64,000 bases of DNA. It comes from ECT2AJA-044 sp965658225. Its GTDB lineage: Bacteria > Bacteroidota > Bacteroidia > Flavobacteriales > ECT2AJA-044. The notes beneath the pieces are model-generated. The model saw only the letters and a program-made list of their open reading frames with translations, searched no databases and was not told where the DNA came from. The stretch spans positions 40,415 to 104,414 of the forward strand of contig CBFHRK010000001.1 in NCBI GenBank assembly GCA_965658225.1, written 5' to 3'. Every line of letters begins with the position of its first letter. The stretch's first letter is position 1. Of the stretch, positions 37,631-46,339 are shown one piece after another. The translations under genes were made by a program, and so were the position numbers.

Positions 37631-39985
37631 ATGTTCAAATTAATACTCTCGTTGTCCCTATGCCTAATAATGGGACAACTCTTCGCACAAAGCCATAAGT
37701 TTTGCGCCACTAAATCGGGCCGTCAAATGACGGTCGGACCTACGCGTTCCGACACCTTCAATATTGTCCACACAGATATCTATTTAGACTTCACCAACTG
37801 GTCGAGTAAATCATTAGACGGAGAAACAGAATTAACGGTAGTTGCACGTGCGAGCGGACTCAATTCTATCCGCTTTGATTTACTTCAACTCACGGTAGAT
37901 AGCGTTTGGATTAATAATGTTTCGGGTAGCTTTAACTATGTCTCTCCCACCCTTCGGGTCGATTTTCCGGCAGCATTGAATTCGGGCGATACGGCCCGAA
38001 TAAAAGTGTTTTACAGAGGGCAGCCTACCATTGACGGATCTCAGTGGGGCGGCTTTTATTATCTCAACAACATCGCCTATAATTTAGGCGTGGGCTTTGA
38101 TGCCGATCCGCACAACTATGGACGTACCTGGTTTCCCTGTTTTGATCAATTTGTTGAAAGGAGCACCTACTCGATCAGTACACTCACAAATGGCGGCCGT
38201 GTGAGTCAGGCCGTAGGCCTAAGAACTCAAGAAACTTTTTTAAATGGTGATACCCTCTTTACCCAATGGGAATTACCGCAAGAAATTCCGAGTTATTTGG
38301 TCGGAATTGCGGTCGGACCTTATCACCGGCTTACGGATCAATATACCAGCATTGATGGTCGAGTTATTCCTATTGAAATTGCCGCTACCACCAATGATAC
38401 TGCCGATGCGCGCATTTCATTTAGCCACTTAAAAGATGCTATGCTCTGTTTCGAGAATTGGTATGGGCCCTATCAGTGGGATCGTATAGGGTATGTACTT
38501 ACGGGTCAAGGAGCCATGGAACACCCTACGAATGTAGCCTACCCCGCGCAAACTGTAGATGGATCCTTCACGTACGACTTTTTGATGGCTCATGAATTGG
38601 CCCATCATTGGTGGGGCGATTTAACTACTTGTGCTGAAGCTGGTGATATGTGGATTAATGAAGGTATGGCAGAATTCAATTCACATTTATTTTTTGAATG
38701 CTTGAATGGTCGCGATGATTACATTGAAAAAGTGAAGGATAATTGGTACAGCGTTATTACCTCCTCGCACAATGTGGATGGCGGGTTTATTCCGATTGTA
38801 GGGGTCGGACATTCCAATACCTATGGAGATCACGTTTATTACAAGGGAGCCGGAGTTGTTCATAACCTGAGGGCCTATTTAGGCGATTCTTTATTCAGTA
38901 GTTCGTTAAAGCAAATACTGGTAGACCGGACGCTCGACACTTTGAGTACGGATGGATTCGAAACTGCCCTAAACAACATCACGGGAATGAACATGACCCC
39001 ATTTTTCGATGATTGGCTGCGCAATCCGGGCTTTGCTCAATTTGGAATTGACTCCTTGCATTTTCAGACCAATTCTGGAAGTACCGATGTTTTCGTTCGT
39101 TTAAAACAAGGCCTTTACAACGCGCCCCAGTTTTTCACTCAAGTCCCATTAGAAATTGGATTCTACGACAATCAATGGCAGTTACACACTGAGAAGGTTC
39201 TTTTTAGTGGTGCTGATCAATCGTACAGTTTTCAATTCCCATTCGTTCCGGAATGGATAGTTATGAACCCGAATGGGAAATTGAATTCCGGGAGTACGTA
39301 TAATGAAGAGATCTTTACGCAAACGGCCTCTCGTCCGAACCAGCAATCTTTCATGGTACTTAATGTTAGCGCTGAAAATGACTCTTCGTGGATTCGCAGA
39401 ACGCATCATTTTGCCGGACCAGGAGGAAAAGTTCAAGGCAACCCTCTTCCTCGAATTAGTGCAAACCATTACTGGACGGTTAGCGGGTCAATGTCGAGCA
39501 GTTTTCGCGCTTCCGCAATTATCCGCTACGATGGACGACCGAATGGTAATGGATTAGATCAGGATCTTGTTTCTGTTACGGAAGACTCCTTAATTTTAAT
39601 GTATCGCCCGCAGCCCGGGGTAACATGGAGTGAGTATCCACATTACACTAAAAATGTAATTGGCAATCCCACTAATCAGTTCGGAATGATTGAGATTGAT
39701 TCCCTAGCCCTCGGAGAATATGCATTTGCAAATGGTGTCGCTGCAGTATCTTTGGATGAACCTTTTGAACAAAACATACTCCTCTATCCCAATCCGGCCA
39801 TGGACGAGCTGCATGTTTCCGGATTTGATGTAAATCAGGATTACACGGTGTATAACGATTTGGGTCAGGCCGTGCTTCGAGGAACCTTGAGGGAGGGCGA
39901 TGCTATTGATATTCGCGGCCTCTCGGCCGGAAACTATGTACTCGAGATGAAGGCGATTCGAACGAAGTTCTCGGTGGTTAAATGA
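37631..39985 (+). CDS. M1-family metallopeptidase with T9SS sorting domain
   Basis: 784-aa secreted zinc aminopeptidase. Signal peptide MFKLILSLSLCLIMGQLFAQ. The beta-sandwich N-domain leads to GQGAMEHPTN (GAMEN-type exopeptidase motif) and the zinc site HELAHHWW (H321, E322, H325) with third ligand E344 in NEGMAEF. The last ~75 residues (NILLYPNPAMDELHVSG ... GLSAGNYVLEM) form a type A T9SS C-terminal sorting domain, so it is exported across the outer membrane. The 3' end overlaps the convergent UbiD gene by eight bases. Confidence 0.92.
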   Translation: MFKLILSLSLCLIMGQLFAQSHKFCATKSGRQMTVGPTRSDTFNIVHTDIYLDFTNWSSKSLDGETELTVVARASGLNSIRFDLLQLTVDSVWINNVSGSFNYVSPTLRVDFPAALNSGDTARIKVFYRGQPTIDGSQWGGFYYLNNIAYNLGVGFDADPHNYGRTWFPCFDQFVERSTYSISTLTNGGRVSQAVGLRTQETFLNGDTLFTQWELPQEIPSYLVGIAVGPYHRLTDQYTSIDGRVIPIEIAATTNDTADARISFSHLKDAMLCFENWYGPYQWDRIGYVLTGQGAMEHPTNVAYPAQTVDGSFTYDFLMAHELAHHWWGDLTTCAEAGDMWINEGMAEFNSHLFFECLNGRDDYIEKVKDNWYSVITSSHNVDGGFIPIVGVGHSNTYGDHVYYKGAGVVHNLRAYLGDSLFSSSLKQILVDRTLDTLSTDGFETALNNITGMNMTPFFDDWLRNPGFAQFGIDSLHFQTNSGSTDVFVRLKQGLYNAPQFFTQVPLEIGFYDNQWQLHTEKVLFSGADQSYSFQFPFVPEWIVMNPNGKLNSGSTYNEEIFTQTASRPNQQSFMVLNVSAENDSSWIRRTHHFAGPGGKVQGNPLPRISANHYWTVSGSMSSSFRASAIIRYDGRPNGNGLDQDLVSVTEDSLILMYRPQPGVTWSEYPHYTKNVIGNPTNQFGMIEIDSLALGEYAFANGVAAVSLDEPFEQNILLYPNPAMDELHVSGFDVNQDYTVYNDLGQAVLRGTLREGDAIDIRGLSAGNYVLEMKAIRTKFSVVK
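38208..38220 (+). repeat. Mini-hairpin AGGCC-GTA-GGCCT
   Basis: Perfect 5-bp stem with a GTA triloop on the coding strand of the M1 peptidase (AVGLR). Confidence 0.55.
39916..39929 (-). repeat. Mini-hairpin CGGCC-GAGA-GGCCG (- strand)
   Basis: Perfect 5-bp all-G/C stem with loop GAGA on the - strand; lies in the codons for RGLSAG of the sorting domain. Confidence 0.65.
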
Positions 39986-41810
39986 TTCCGTGAAGACTTC
40001 CGCCGGAAGCTCCTAATCGATCGACCCGTTTTTCGATTTCTGGGTCTTTTTCAACGGGCGGTGCGTGATGTGTTTTAATGCGGGCATCAATTATTAGGGA
40101 ACCTCGGCAACCCCAGTGTTTGTTTTCATGGAACGCTTGAACGCCATCCATATCATGACTCGGATTGGTGCGTGTGAAGGTTACCCATAAGAAATTATTG
40201 AGTGTTTCCGCGACAAACGCGCTGTCATCGCAGAGCACGATTAAAGGGAACGCCCGTAAATCGACTGATGCCAATCGCTCCGCTAGGAGCTTGCGCTCTT
40301 TCGCTGCTTGTTCTTGATTTTGCCATTTGGGACCTTGAATCGCCAAAACACCTGGCTGGGCTACGTTGATCTGAGGGTAATCGGGAATCAGGTTTATTTC
40401 AGGCAATTCCGTGCCCAGATCGCGCTTTTTAGGACCGGCAGCTGCGATGACCACTTTAGATCCTGTATTCAGTCCATCGCCGCTGTAGTCGAGCGTGTCG
40501 ATGCTCGTCATGGTATGAAAATGAATGTCTCGTGTCCAATCGACCCGCTCCAAAACATGCGCAAAGTATTCTGGGATCATGTGCGTGTTGAGCGCAGGGT
40601 TATCTTCTTTATCCGTTATGAACAGGAATTTCGCCAAGCTTAACTGCCCAAATCCGAGAATATGATTCGCTATTGTTAGAATCTCCTGAGGGCGTTTCTT
40701 TTCCAAATAAGGCGTATATCGCTCGCTTCCAATGGCTAACAAGAGCGGGTGTACCCCTGCAGCATCCACGGCATTCACCTCGTGTAAGCCCGGGATTTCG
40801 TTGGGAATGGCCGGACCTGTAATTTCGTGGATCAGCGCTCCAAATTGCGTGTCTTCTTGAGGGGGGCGTCCGACGACCGTAAATGGCCAAATTGCATTCT
40901 TTCGGTGCCACACCTTGTGCACCTTCATTAGGGGGAAATCGTGCTTTAGGCTATAATAGCCCAAATGATCACCGAAAGGCCCTTCGGGTTTGTTTTCACC
41001 GGGGTGCACTTCGCCCGTGATCACAAAGTCTGCATCGGATGCCAAGGTGAAACCGTCTTTTTTCGCATAGCGAAACCTCCGCCCGCCGAGGGCGCCCGCA
41101 AAAGTTAATTCGGATAACCCTTCCGGTAAAGGCATAACTCCGGCCAAGGTCAAGGATGGAGGTCCGCCCACAAAAATACTCACTTTCAATGGTTGGCCTT
41201 TCGCATTGGCCTTGGTCTGATGCACGCCAATACCACGATGAAGCTGGTAATGCAATCCAATTTCTTCGTTTTGGACATATTCATTTCCTCCGAGCTGAAT
41301 ACGGTACATCCCCAGATTGGAGTTCATTACTCCCGGTTTATCGACATCTTCGGTGTAAACAACAGGAAGCGTAACAAAGGGACCTCCATCCATAGACCAA
41401 TGCTTGATTTGTGGTAAATCAGATACTTCACAAGTAGAATTAAGAATAGGTGGTGAACCTATCGACTTCATTGGAAGTGCGCTTAGTCCAGTAAATGGCG
41501 CCGAGGCGTATTTTAAAGGACTCTTAAGCGCTTGGATTGGATCGCCTTTAAGTTCTACGACTTTTTGAACTGCGTTCAGCGTATGGCGGAAAACGAATTT
41601 CGAGCGCTCTAAAGAGCCAAAGATGTTGGAAGCGGCTCGAAAAGAGCTCCCCTTTACATTTTCAAAAAGAAGTGCTGGTCCGTTCGCTTCAAAAACACGC
41701 AAATGTATGGCGGCCATTTCAAGGTGCGGATCAACTTCTTCTTTGACGCGCACTAAATGTCCGTTCCGTTCTAAATCGAGTAAACACTCTTCGAGACTCT
41801 TATAGGCCAT
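39978..41810 (-). CDS. UbiD-family decarboxylase
   Basis: 610 aa from the ATG at 41810 (MAYKSLEECLLDLERNGHLV); a frame from 41834 adds eight residues. UbiD features: EVDPHLEMAAIHLRVFEANGPALLFENVKGS at the start, MYRIQLGGN, HYQLHRGIGVH, and GEVHPGENKPEGPFGDHLGYYS with the E/R/E catalytic region of prenyl-FMN enzymes. Length (~600 aa) fits the Bacteroidota branch annotated for menaquinone-type aromatic decarboxylation, but substrate is not shown by context. No UbiX in the window. Confidence 0.85.
   Translation of the reverse strand: MAYKSLEECLLDLERNGHLVRVKEEVDPHLEMAAIHLRVFEANGPALLFENVKGSSFRAASNIFGSLERSKFVFRHTLNAVQKVVELKGDPIQALKSPLKYASAPFTGLSALPMKSIGSPPILNSTCEVSDLPQIKHWSMDGGPFVTLPVVYTEDVDKPGVMNSNLGMYRIQLGGNEYVQNEEIGLHYQLHRGIGVHQTKANAKGQPLKVSIFVGGPPSLTLAGVMPLPEGLSELTFAGALGGRRFRYAKKDGFTLASDADFVITGEVHPGENKPEGPFGDHLGYYSLKHDFPLMKVHKVWHRKNAIWPFTVVGRPPQEDTQFGALIHEITGPAIPNEIPGLHEVNAVDAAGVHPLLLAIGSERYTPYLEKKRPQEILTIANHILGFGQLSLAKFLFITDKEDNPALNTHMIPEYFAHVLERVDWTRDIHFHTMTSIDTLDYSGDGLNTGSKVVIAAAGPKKRDLGTELPEINLIPDYPQINVAQPGVLAIQGPKWQNQEQAAKERKLLAERLASVDLRAFPLIVLCDDSAFVAETLNNFLWVTFTRTNPSHDMDGVQAFHENKHWGCRGSLIIDARIKTHHAPPVEKDPEIEKRVDRLGASGGSLHGII
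41080..41094. repeat. GC hairpin CGCCC-GCCGA-GGGCG
   Basis: Perfect 5-bp all-G/C stem with a 5-nt loop (GCCGA) in the UbiD gene. Related in stem to the mini-hairpin family but with a longer loop. Confidence 0.4.
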
Positions 41811-41871
41811 TAAAAGGATTTTATACAGGAACAAAGATAAGAAGCCAATGGTTTGAATAACCTCAAAAGAA

Positions 41872-41895
41872 AAAACCCCGCTAAAGCGGGGTTTT
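41872..41895 (-). terminator. Terminator after gltA
   Basis: AAAACCCCGCT-(AA)-AGCGGGGTTTT, a perfect 11-bp stem with A/T tracts on both sides, 20 bases beyond the gltA stop. It ends the carA-eno-gltA unit. Confidence 0.9.
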
Positions 41896-41914
41896 CAATC
41901 TTTACATAGATCAT

Positions 41915-43222
41915 TTATTTCGCAAAACGATCCACTAAAATTTTGGTGGTAGTTGAGCCAGGGCGCTCGATAGGCATTCCCATGGCGCGATCCCAAATTA
42001 AATTGGTCAATACACCCAACGATCTCGACACGCCGAAAAGAACCGTGTAGAAGTCGTATTGAGTTAGTCCGTAGTGCATTAATAACTGGCCCGAATGAGC
42101 GTCAACATTTGGCCATGGGTTTTTCACCTTTCCAAGTGATCCCAATATTTCAGGAACTACTTGATAAATGCGATCGACCACTAAGAAAAGGTCATCATGC
42201 GGCATGTGCTTTTGAGCGAACTCGCGTTGTGCCAAATAGCGTGGATCTGTTTTTCGCAATACAGCATGTCCAAATCCAGGGATCACTTTTCCTTCGTTGA
42301 GCGTTTTGCGAACATAGTTCTCAATTTGCTCTTTGCTTGGTAAGCCGCCACCCAATTCATCGCGCATCGCCAAAATCCAGCGAATCACTTCTTGGTTAGC
42401 CAATCCGTGTAACGGTCCAGCCAAACCGTTCATTCCGGCCGCAAAACTCAAATAAGCATCACTGAGTGCTGAACCAACTAAATGGGTTGCATGCGCGGAT
42501 ACGTTACCGCCTTCATGATCACTGTGAATGGTCATGTACAAACGCATGAGCTCTCTGAACTCTTCATTATCGAACCCGAGCATATGGGCAAAATTCCCTG
42601 CCCAGTCGAGGCGTGAGTCTGGCTCAATGTGTTCGCCATTATGATACATTCTTCTATAAATATATGCCGCAACACGAGGTAATCTCGCGATCAAATTCAT
42701 TGCGTCTTCATAGGTCGGATCCCAATACTCCGATTTAGAAATGCCGTTGCGATAAGCTTTTGCAAACTCGCTTTCTGTTCTCAAAGCCATGACTCCAGCC
42801 ACAAACTGAGTCATCGGATGCGCATGCATGGGGAGTGCATCAATTACTTTAAAAACGTGCGGAGGAACAATCCCTCTACGTGCCCAATTGTTAGAAACGC
42901 GACGCACTACATCATCATCGGGAAGTTCACCGGTAAGCATTAAATAAAATACTCCTTCAGGCAAAGGTTCGCGCCCTTCGGGCGGATAAGTGGGCAACTT
43001 CTCTTGTAGTTCTGGAATGGAATAACCTCGGAAACGAATTCCTTCATCGGGATCCAGTTTAGAGGTTTCACAAATCAATGCTGGCATACCGCGCATTCCA
43101 CTATAGAGCTGTGATACTTTTATTTCACCGAGCACTTCGTCTCCATGATCTTTCAAAAAATCGCGCGCTTCTTTAACAGAGGGCTCAATAATACTTTGAA
43201 ACTTTTCCTTAATACGATCCAT
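41915..43222 (-). CDS. gltA: Citrate synthase
   Basis: Oxaloacetate + acetyl-CoA to citrate. 435 aa and of the mitochondrial-like type rather than the E. coli type. Catalytic residues are in SDHEGGNVSAH (first His), PGFGHAVLRKTDPR (second His) and NVDAHSG (Asp). The N-terminal SQLYSGMRGMPALICETSKLDP and EGIRFRGYSIPE are characteristic. Last gene of the carA-eno-gltA run, 13 bases after eno. Confidence 0.96.
   Translation of the reverse strand: MDRIKEKFQSIIEPSVKEARDFLKDHGDEVLGEIKVSQLYSGMRGMPALICETSKLDPDEGIRFRGYSIPELQEKLPTYPPEGREPLPEGVFYLMLTGELPDDDVVRRVSNNWARRGIVPPHVFKVIDALPMHAHPMTQFVAGVMALRTESEFAKAYRNGISKSEYWDPTYEDAMNLIARLPRVAAYIYRRMYHNGEHIEPDSRLDWAGNFAHMLGFDNEEFRELMRLYMTIHSDHEGGNVSAHATHLVGSALSDAYLSFAAGMNGLAGPLHGLANQEVIRWILAMRDELGGGLPSKEQIENYVRKTLNEGKVIPGFGHAVLRKTDPRYLAQREFAQKHMPHDDLFLVVDRIYQVVPEILGSLGKVKNPWPNVDAHSGQLLMHYGLTQYDFYTVLFGVSRSLGVLTNLIWDRAMGMPIERPGSTTTKILVDRFAK
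42972..42984 (-). repeat. Mini-hairpin CGCCC-GAA-GGGCG (- strand)
   Basis: Perfect 5-bp all-G/C stem with loop GAA on the coding (-) strand of gltA (PPEGR). Rightmost clear member of the family outside the 62.9-kb terminator. Confidence 0.65.
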
Positions 43223-43235
43223 TATAATTTCTTAA

Positions 43236-44522
43236 TTATTTGAATTTAAATTGTCTTCCCGGATAAATGGCAGAATCGCCCAGAATCTCTTCTATGCGAA
43301 GCAATTGGTTGTATTTCGCCATACGATCACTTCTTGAAGCCGATCCTGTTTTAATTTGCCCCGTACTTAATGCAACCGCCAAATCAGCTATCGTAGTATC
43401 TTCAGTTTCACCGGAACGGTGACTCATCACAGAAGTATATTTATTGATTTGGGCCATTTGAACGGCATTAATGGTTTCTGTCAAACTTCCAATCTGATTT
43501 ACTTTCACTAGGATCGAATTGGCAATCCCCTCTTCAATTCCTCGGCCTAATCGTTCAACGTTGGTTACAAATAAATCGTCTCCTACAAGTTGAACTCTGT
43601 GGCCGATCGTTTCTGTAAGTTCTTTCCAACCTGCCCAATCATCTTCAAACAAACCATCTTCGATTGAAGCTATCGGATACTTATCGGTCCATTCCTTCCA
43701 GTATGTAACCATTTCGCTCGCCGATAGTTTTTCTCCGGTTGATTGACTAAAGTGATACACTCCTTCATCTTCCAAATAGAATTCTGAAGCTGCGGCATCC
43801 ATAGCTATAAACATATCCTCCCCTGGGCGGTAGCCGGCAGCCTCAATCGCCATCAACACCGTCTCTATGGCTTCTTGATTCGAACCTAGGTTGGGAGCAA
43901 AACCACCTTCATCTCCTACATTCGTGCTCATACCCTTTTTGTGGAGCACACTCTTTAGGTTATGAAAAACCTCGGTCCCCATGCGAAGAGCTTCTGAAAA
44001 GGAATCTGCTCCTACAGGCATTACCATGAATTCCTGAAAGTCAATAGAATTATCCGCGTGCGATCCGCCATTCAAAATGTTCATCATCGGTATCGGCAAG
44101 GTGCGTGCGTTGACTCCTCCTACATAATTGAATAAAGGGAGTCCTGCACTTTGGGCTCCAGCTTTCGCAGCTGCCATGGATACGGCCAAAATGGCGTTTG
44201 CTCCAAGGTTCGCTTTATTAGCTGTCCCGTCGATATCGATCATGGTTTGATCAATATCGGCTTGTTCAAAAACCGAATATCCGATTAACTCTGGAGCGAT
44301 TTTTTCGTTGACGTTCATCACGGCATTCAGAACACCTTTGCCCATGAAGCGATCTTTATCGCGATCGCGTAATTCAACGGCCTCGTGTTTGCCTGTTGAA
44401 GCACCCGAGGGTACTGCAGCGCGACCAAAAGATCCATCATCCGTTATCAAATCAACCTCTACGGTTGGATTACCTCTACTATCGAGGATTTGACGTGCGT
44501 GTATTGCTGTGATTATAGACAT
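43236..44522 (-). CDS. eno: Enolase
   Basis: 2-phosphoglycerate to phosphoenolpyruvate. 428 aa. ILDSRGNPTVEVDL and GRAAVPSGASTGKHEAVELRD at the N-terminus, MNILNGGSHADNSIDFQEFM, the metal ligands in SIEDGLFEDDW and LVGDDLFVTN, and MSHRSGETEDTTIADLAV at the C-terminus are all intact. Its start overlaps the carA stop by one base. Confidence 0.97.
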   Translation of the reverse strand: MSIITAIHARQILDSRGNPTVEVDLITDDGSFGRAAVPSGASTGKHEAVELRDRDKDRFMGKGVLNAVMNVNEKIAPELIGYSVFEQADIDQTMIDIDGTANKANLGANAILAVSMAAAKAGAQSAGLPLFNYVGGVNARTLPIPMMNILNGGSHADNSIDFQEFMVMPVGADSFSEALRMGTEVFHNLKSVLHKKGMSTNVGDEGGFAPNLGSNQEAIETVLMAIEAAGYRPGEDMFIAMDAAASEFYLEDEGVYHFSQSTGEKLSASEMVTYWKEWTDKYPIASIEDGLFEDDWAGWKELTETIGHRVQLVGDDLFVTNVERLGRGIEEGIANSILVKVNQIGSLTETINAVQMAQINKYTSVMSHRSGETEDTTIADLAVALSTGQIKTGSASRSDRMAKYNQLLRIEEILGDSAIYPGRQFKFK

Positions 44523-45637
44523 TAGGCGGGCGTTTTAGCTTTTGATAAATTACTTAAAAACTGATCAAACAAATATCGAGAATCGTGCGGACCAGGTGAT
44601 GCTTCAGGATGGTATTGTACGGAAAAACAAGCGCGATCCTTCATTCGTACTCCAGCGACCGTATCGTCATTCAAATGTACATGCGTAATTTCGAGGTTAT
44701 CATTTGCTTCGACGTCTTCCCTTTTCACTACAAATCCGTGGTTCTGGGAGGTGATTTCGCCTTTCCCCGTGATTAAGTTCTTAACTGGATGATTTATCCC
44801 TCTATGTCCATTGTGCATTTTGTAGGTCGAAACGCCATTGGCTAAGCACATTAATTGGTGGCCCAGACAAATTCCGAATACGGGTCTCCCGTCGTTGAGT
44901 ACTTTTTGCACTTCGCTAATTTCAGAGGTCATCACAGAGGGATCACCCGGGCCATTTGATATAAAGAATCCATCGGGCTGCCAAGCGCTCATCTCGTCGT
45001 AAGACGAATTTGATGGAAACACTCTTAGAAACATATTGCGGTCGGCCAAGCATTTCAGAATACTCTGCTTAACACCTACGTCGAGGACGGCAACTTTAAA
45101 GTCTGCATTTGGGTCTCCAAAATCAAAAACTTCATCGGTGGTCACTTTAGACGAAAGCTCAAGTCCGTCCATAGACGGAACATCCATCAACTCCTTTTTC
45201 AGTTGATCAATATTCTCTGTTTCGCTCGAGATAATGGCATTCATAGCTCCTTTATCGCGAATATGACGAACCAAGGCTCTTGTATCTACATCGCTAATGG
45301 CAATAATAGCATCCTTTTCGAGGAACTCTTCTAAGCTAATATCGGAGGCCACGCGGCTCGGTGTATAGGAGAAGTTCTTTACTATCAGACCTGCAATTTT
45401 TGCACTTTTCGACTCACTTTCTTCCGCATTGGTTCCATAATTCCCAATATGCGCATTGGTTGTAACCATCATTTGACCGTAGTAAGAAGGGTCTGTGAAA
45501 ATCTCCTGATAACCGGTCATTCCCGTATTGAAACAGATTTCCCCTGCCGCGGTCCCTTTCTTTCCGACAGCCTTTCCCCAGAATACAGTTCCGTCTTCAA
45601 GGAGTAGCACGGCGCGTGATTTAGTATGGTATTTCAT
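44522..45637 (-). CDS. carA: Carbamoyl-phosphate synthase small subunit
   Basis: Glutaminase subunit feeding ammonia to CarB for arginine and pyrimidine synthesis. 371 aa. The class I amidotransferase half has the nucleophile Cys in PVFGICLGHQLMCLA and His/Glu in VQYHPEASPGPHDS. carB is not adjacent. Located 77 bases after rplQ, with a terminator between, so its transcription is at least partly separate from the ribosomal operon. Confidence 0.96.
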   Translation of the reverse strand: MKYHTKSRAVLLLEDGTVFWGKAVGKKGTAAGEICFNTGMTGYQEIFTDPSYYGQMMVTTNAHIGNYGTNAEESESKSAKIAGLIVKNFSYTPSRVASDISLEEFLEKDAIIAISDVDTRALVRHIRDKGAMNAIISSETENIDQLKKELMDVPSMDGLELSSKVTTDEVFDFGDPNADFKVAVLDVGVKQSILKCLADRNMFLRVFPSNSSYDEMSAWQPDGFFISNGPGDPSVMTSEISEVQKVLNDGRPVFGICLGHQLMCLANGVSTYKMHNGHRGINHPVKNLITGKGEITSQNHGFVVKREDVEANDNLEITHVHLNDDTVAGVRMKDRACFSVQYHPEASPGPHDSRYLFDQFLSNLSKAKTPA

Positions 45638-45655
45638 TGAATATTTGATATAAAA

Positions 45656-45685
45656 AAAAGGATAAAGCCAAAGCTCTATCCTTTT
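45656..45685 (-). terminator. Terminator after rplQ
   Basis: AAAAGGATA ... TATCCTTTT arms with an inner AGC/GCT extension and one mismatch, followed on the - strand by a run of eight T. Ends the alpha part of the ribosomal operon before carA. Confidence 0.75.
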
Positions 45686-45714
45686 AAATTATTGAACAAG
45701 AAAAAAGTGAAACA

Positions 45715-46308
45715 TTATTTTCCGGCTTTTTCCTCTTCTGTATTATCTGCATCGTCAGATGACTCTTCAGATGTAGTTTCTTCTGCTTTCACTTCGGTCG
45801 TTTCTTCAACCGCAGCTGCTTCCGCCGCCTCATCTACTGCTGTTTCTGCCTCAACGGCAGGATTTGCAGCTGGTGCCGTCGCATCCGTTGTTTTCTTACC
45901 TCCACGACGTGAACGCTTCTTTTTGGTCGGTTCATTCACCGAATAAAGTTCATTGAAATCAACCAGCTCGATCAAACACATTTCGGCATTATCTCCTAAA
46001 CGATTTCCCGTACGGATGATACGAGTATAACCTCCCGGGCGATTTCCAACTTTTACAGCAACTTCGCGAAAAAGCTCGGTTACGGCATGCTTGTTCTTCA
46101 ATTGACTAAACACCACACGACGTGAGTGAGTTGTGTCGTCTTTCGATTTCGTGATTAAAGGTTCGATGTATTTCCTTAATGCTTTCGCTTTGGCCACGGT
46201 TGTATTAATCCGTTTGTGCTCAATTAAGGAAGAGGCCATGTTTGCAAGCATTGCTTTTCTGTGCTCGGCGGTGCGGCCTAAGTGGTTCACTTTTTTTCCG
46301 TGTCTCAT
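45715..46308 (-). CDS. rplQ: 50S ribosomal protein L17 with acidic tail
   Basis: 197 aa. The first ~120 residues are a normal L17 (MRHGKKVNHLGRTAEHRKAML, RIIRTGNRLGDNAEMCLIEL). The remaining ~75 are a low-complexity tail: a KKKRSRRGGKK basic patch, then Ala/Glu/Thr/Asp-rich sequence ending in EEEKAGK. Such tails are common in Bacteroidota L17. Last gene of the ribosomal unit. Confidence 0.95.
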   Translation of the reverse strand: MRHGKKVNHLGRTAEHRKAMLANMASSLIEHKRINTTVAKAKALRKYIEPLITKSKDDTTHSRRVVFSQLKNKHAVTELFREVAVKVGNRPGGYTRIIRTGNRLGDNAEMCLIELVDFNELYSVNEPTKKKRSRRGGKKTTDATAPAANPAVEAETAVDEAAEAAAVEETTEVKAEETTSEESSDDADNTEEEKAGK

Positions 46309-46339
46309 CTCTAACTGTTCTTTTCTCTAGAACAAGGAA

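Noticed and set aside
39997..40009. CTTCC-GCC-GGAAG hairpin as family member or terminator
   Set aside because: Loop is GCC/GGC rather than GNA, and no T tract follows.
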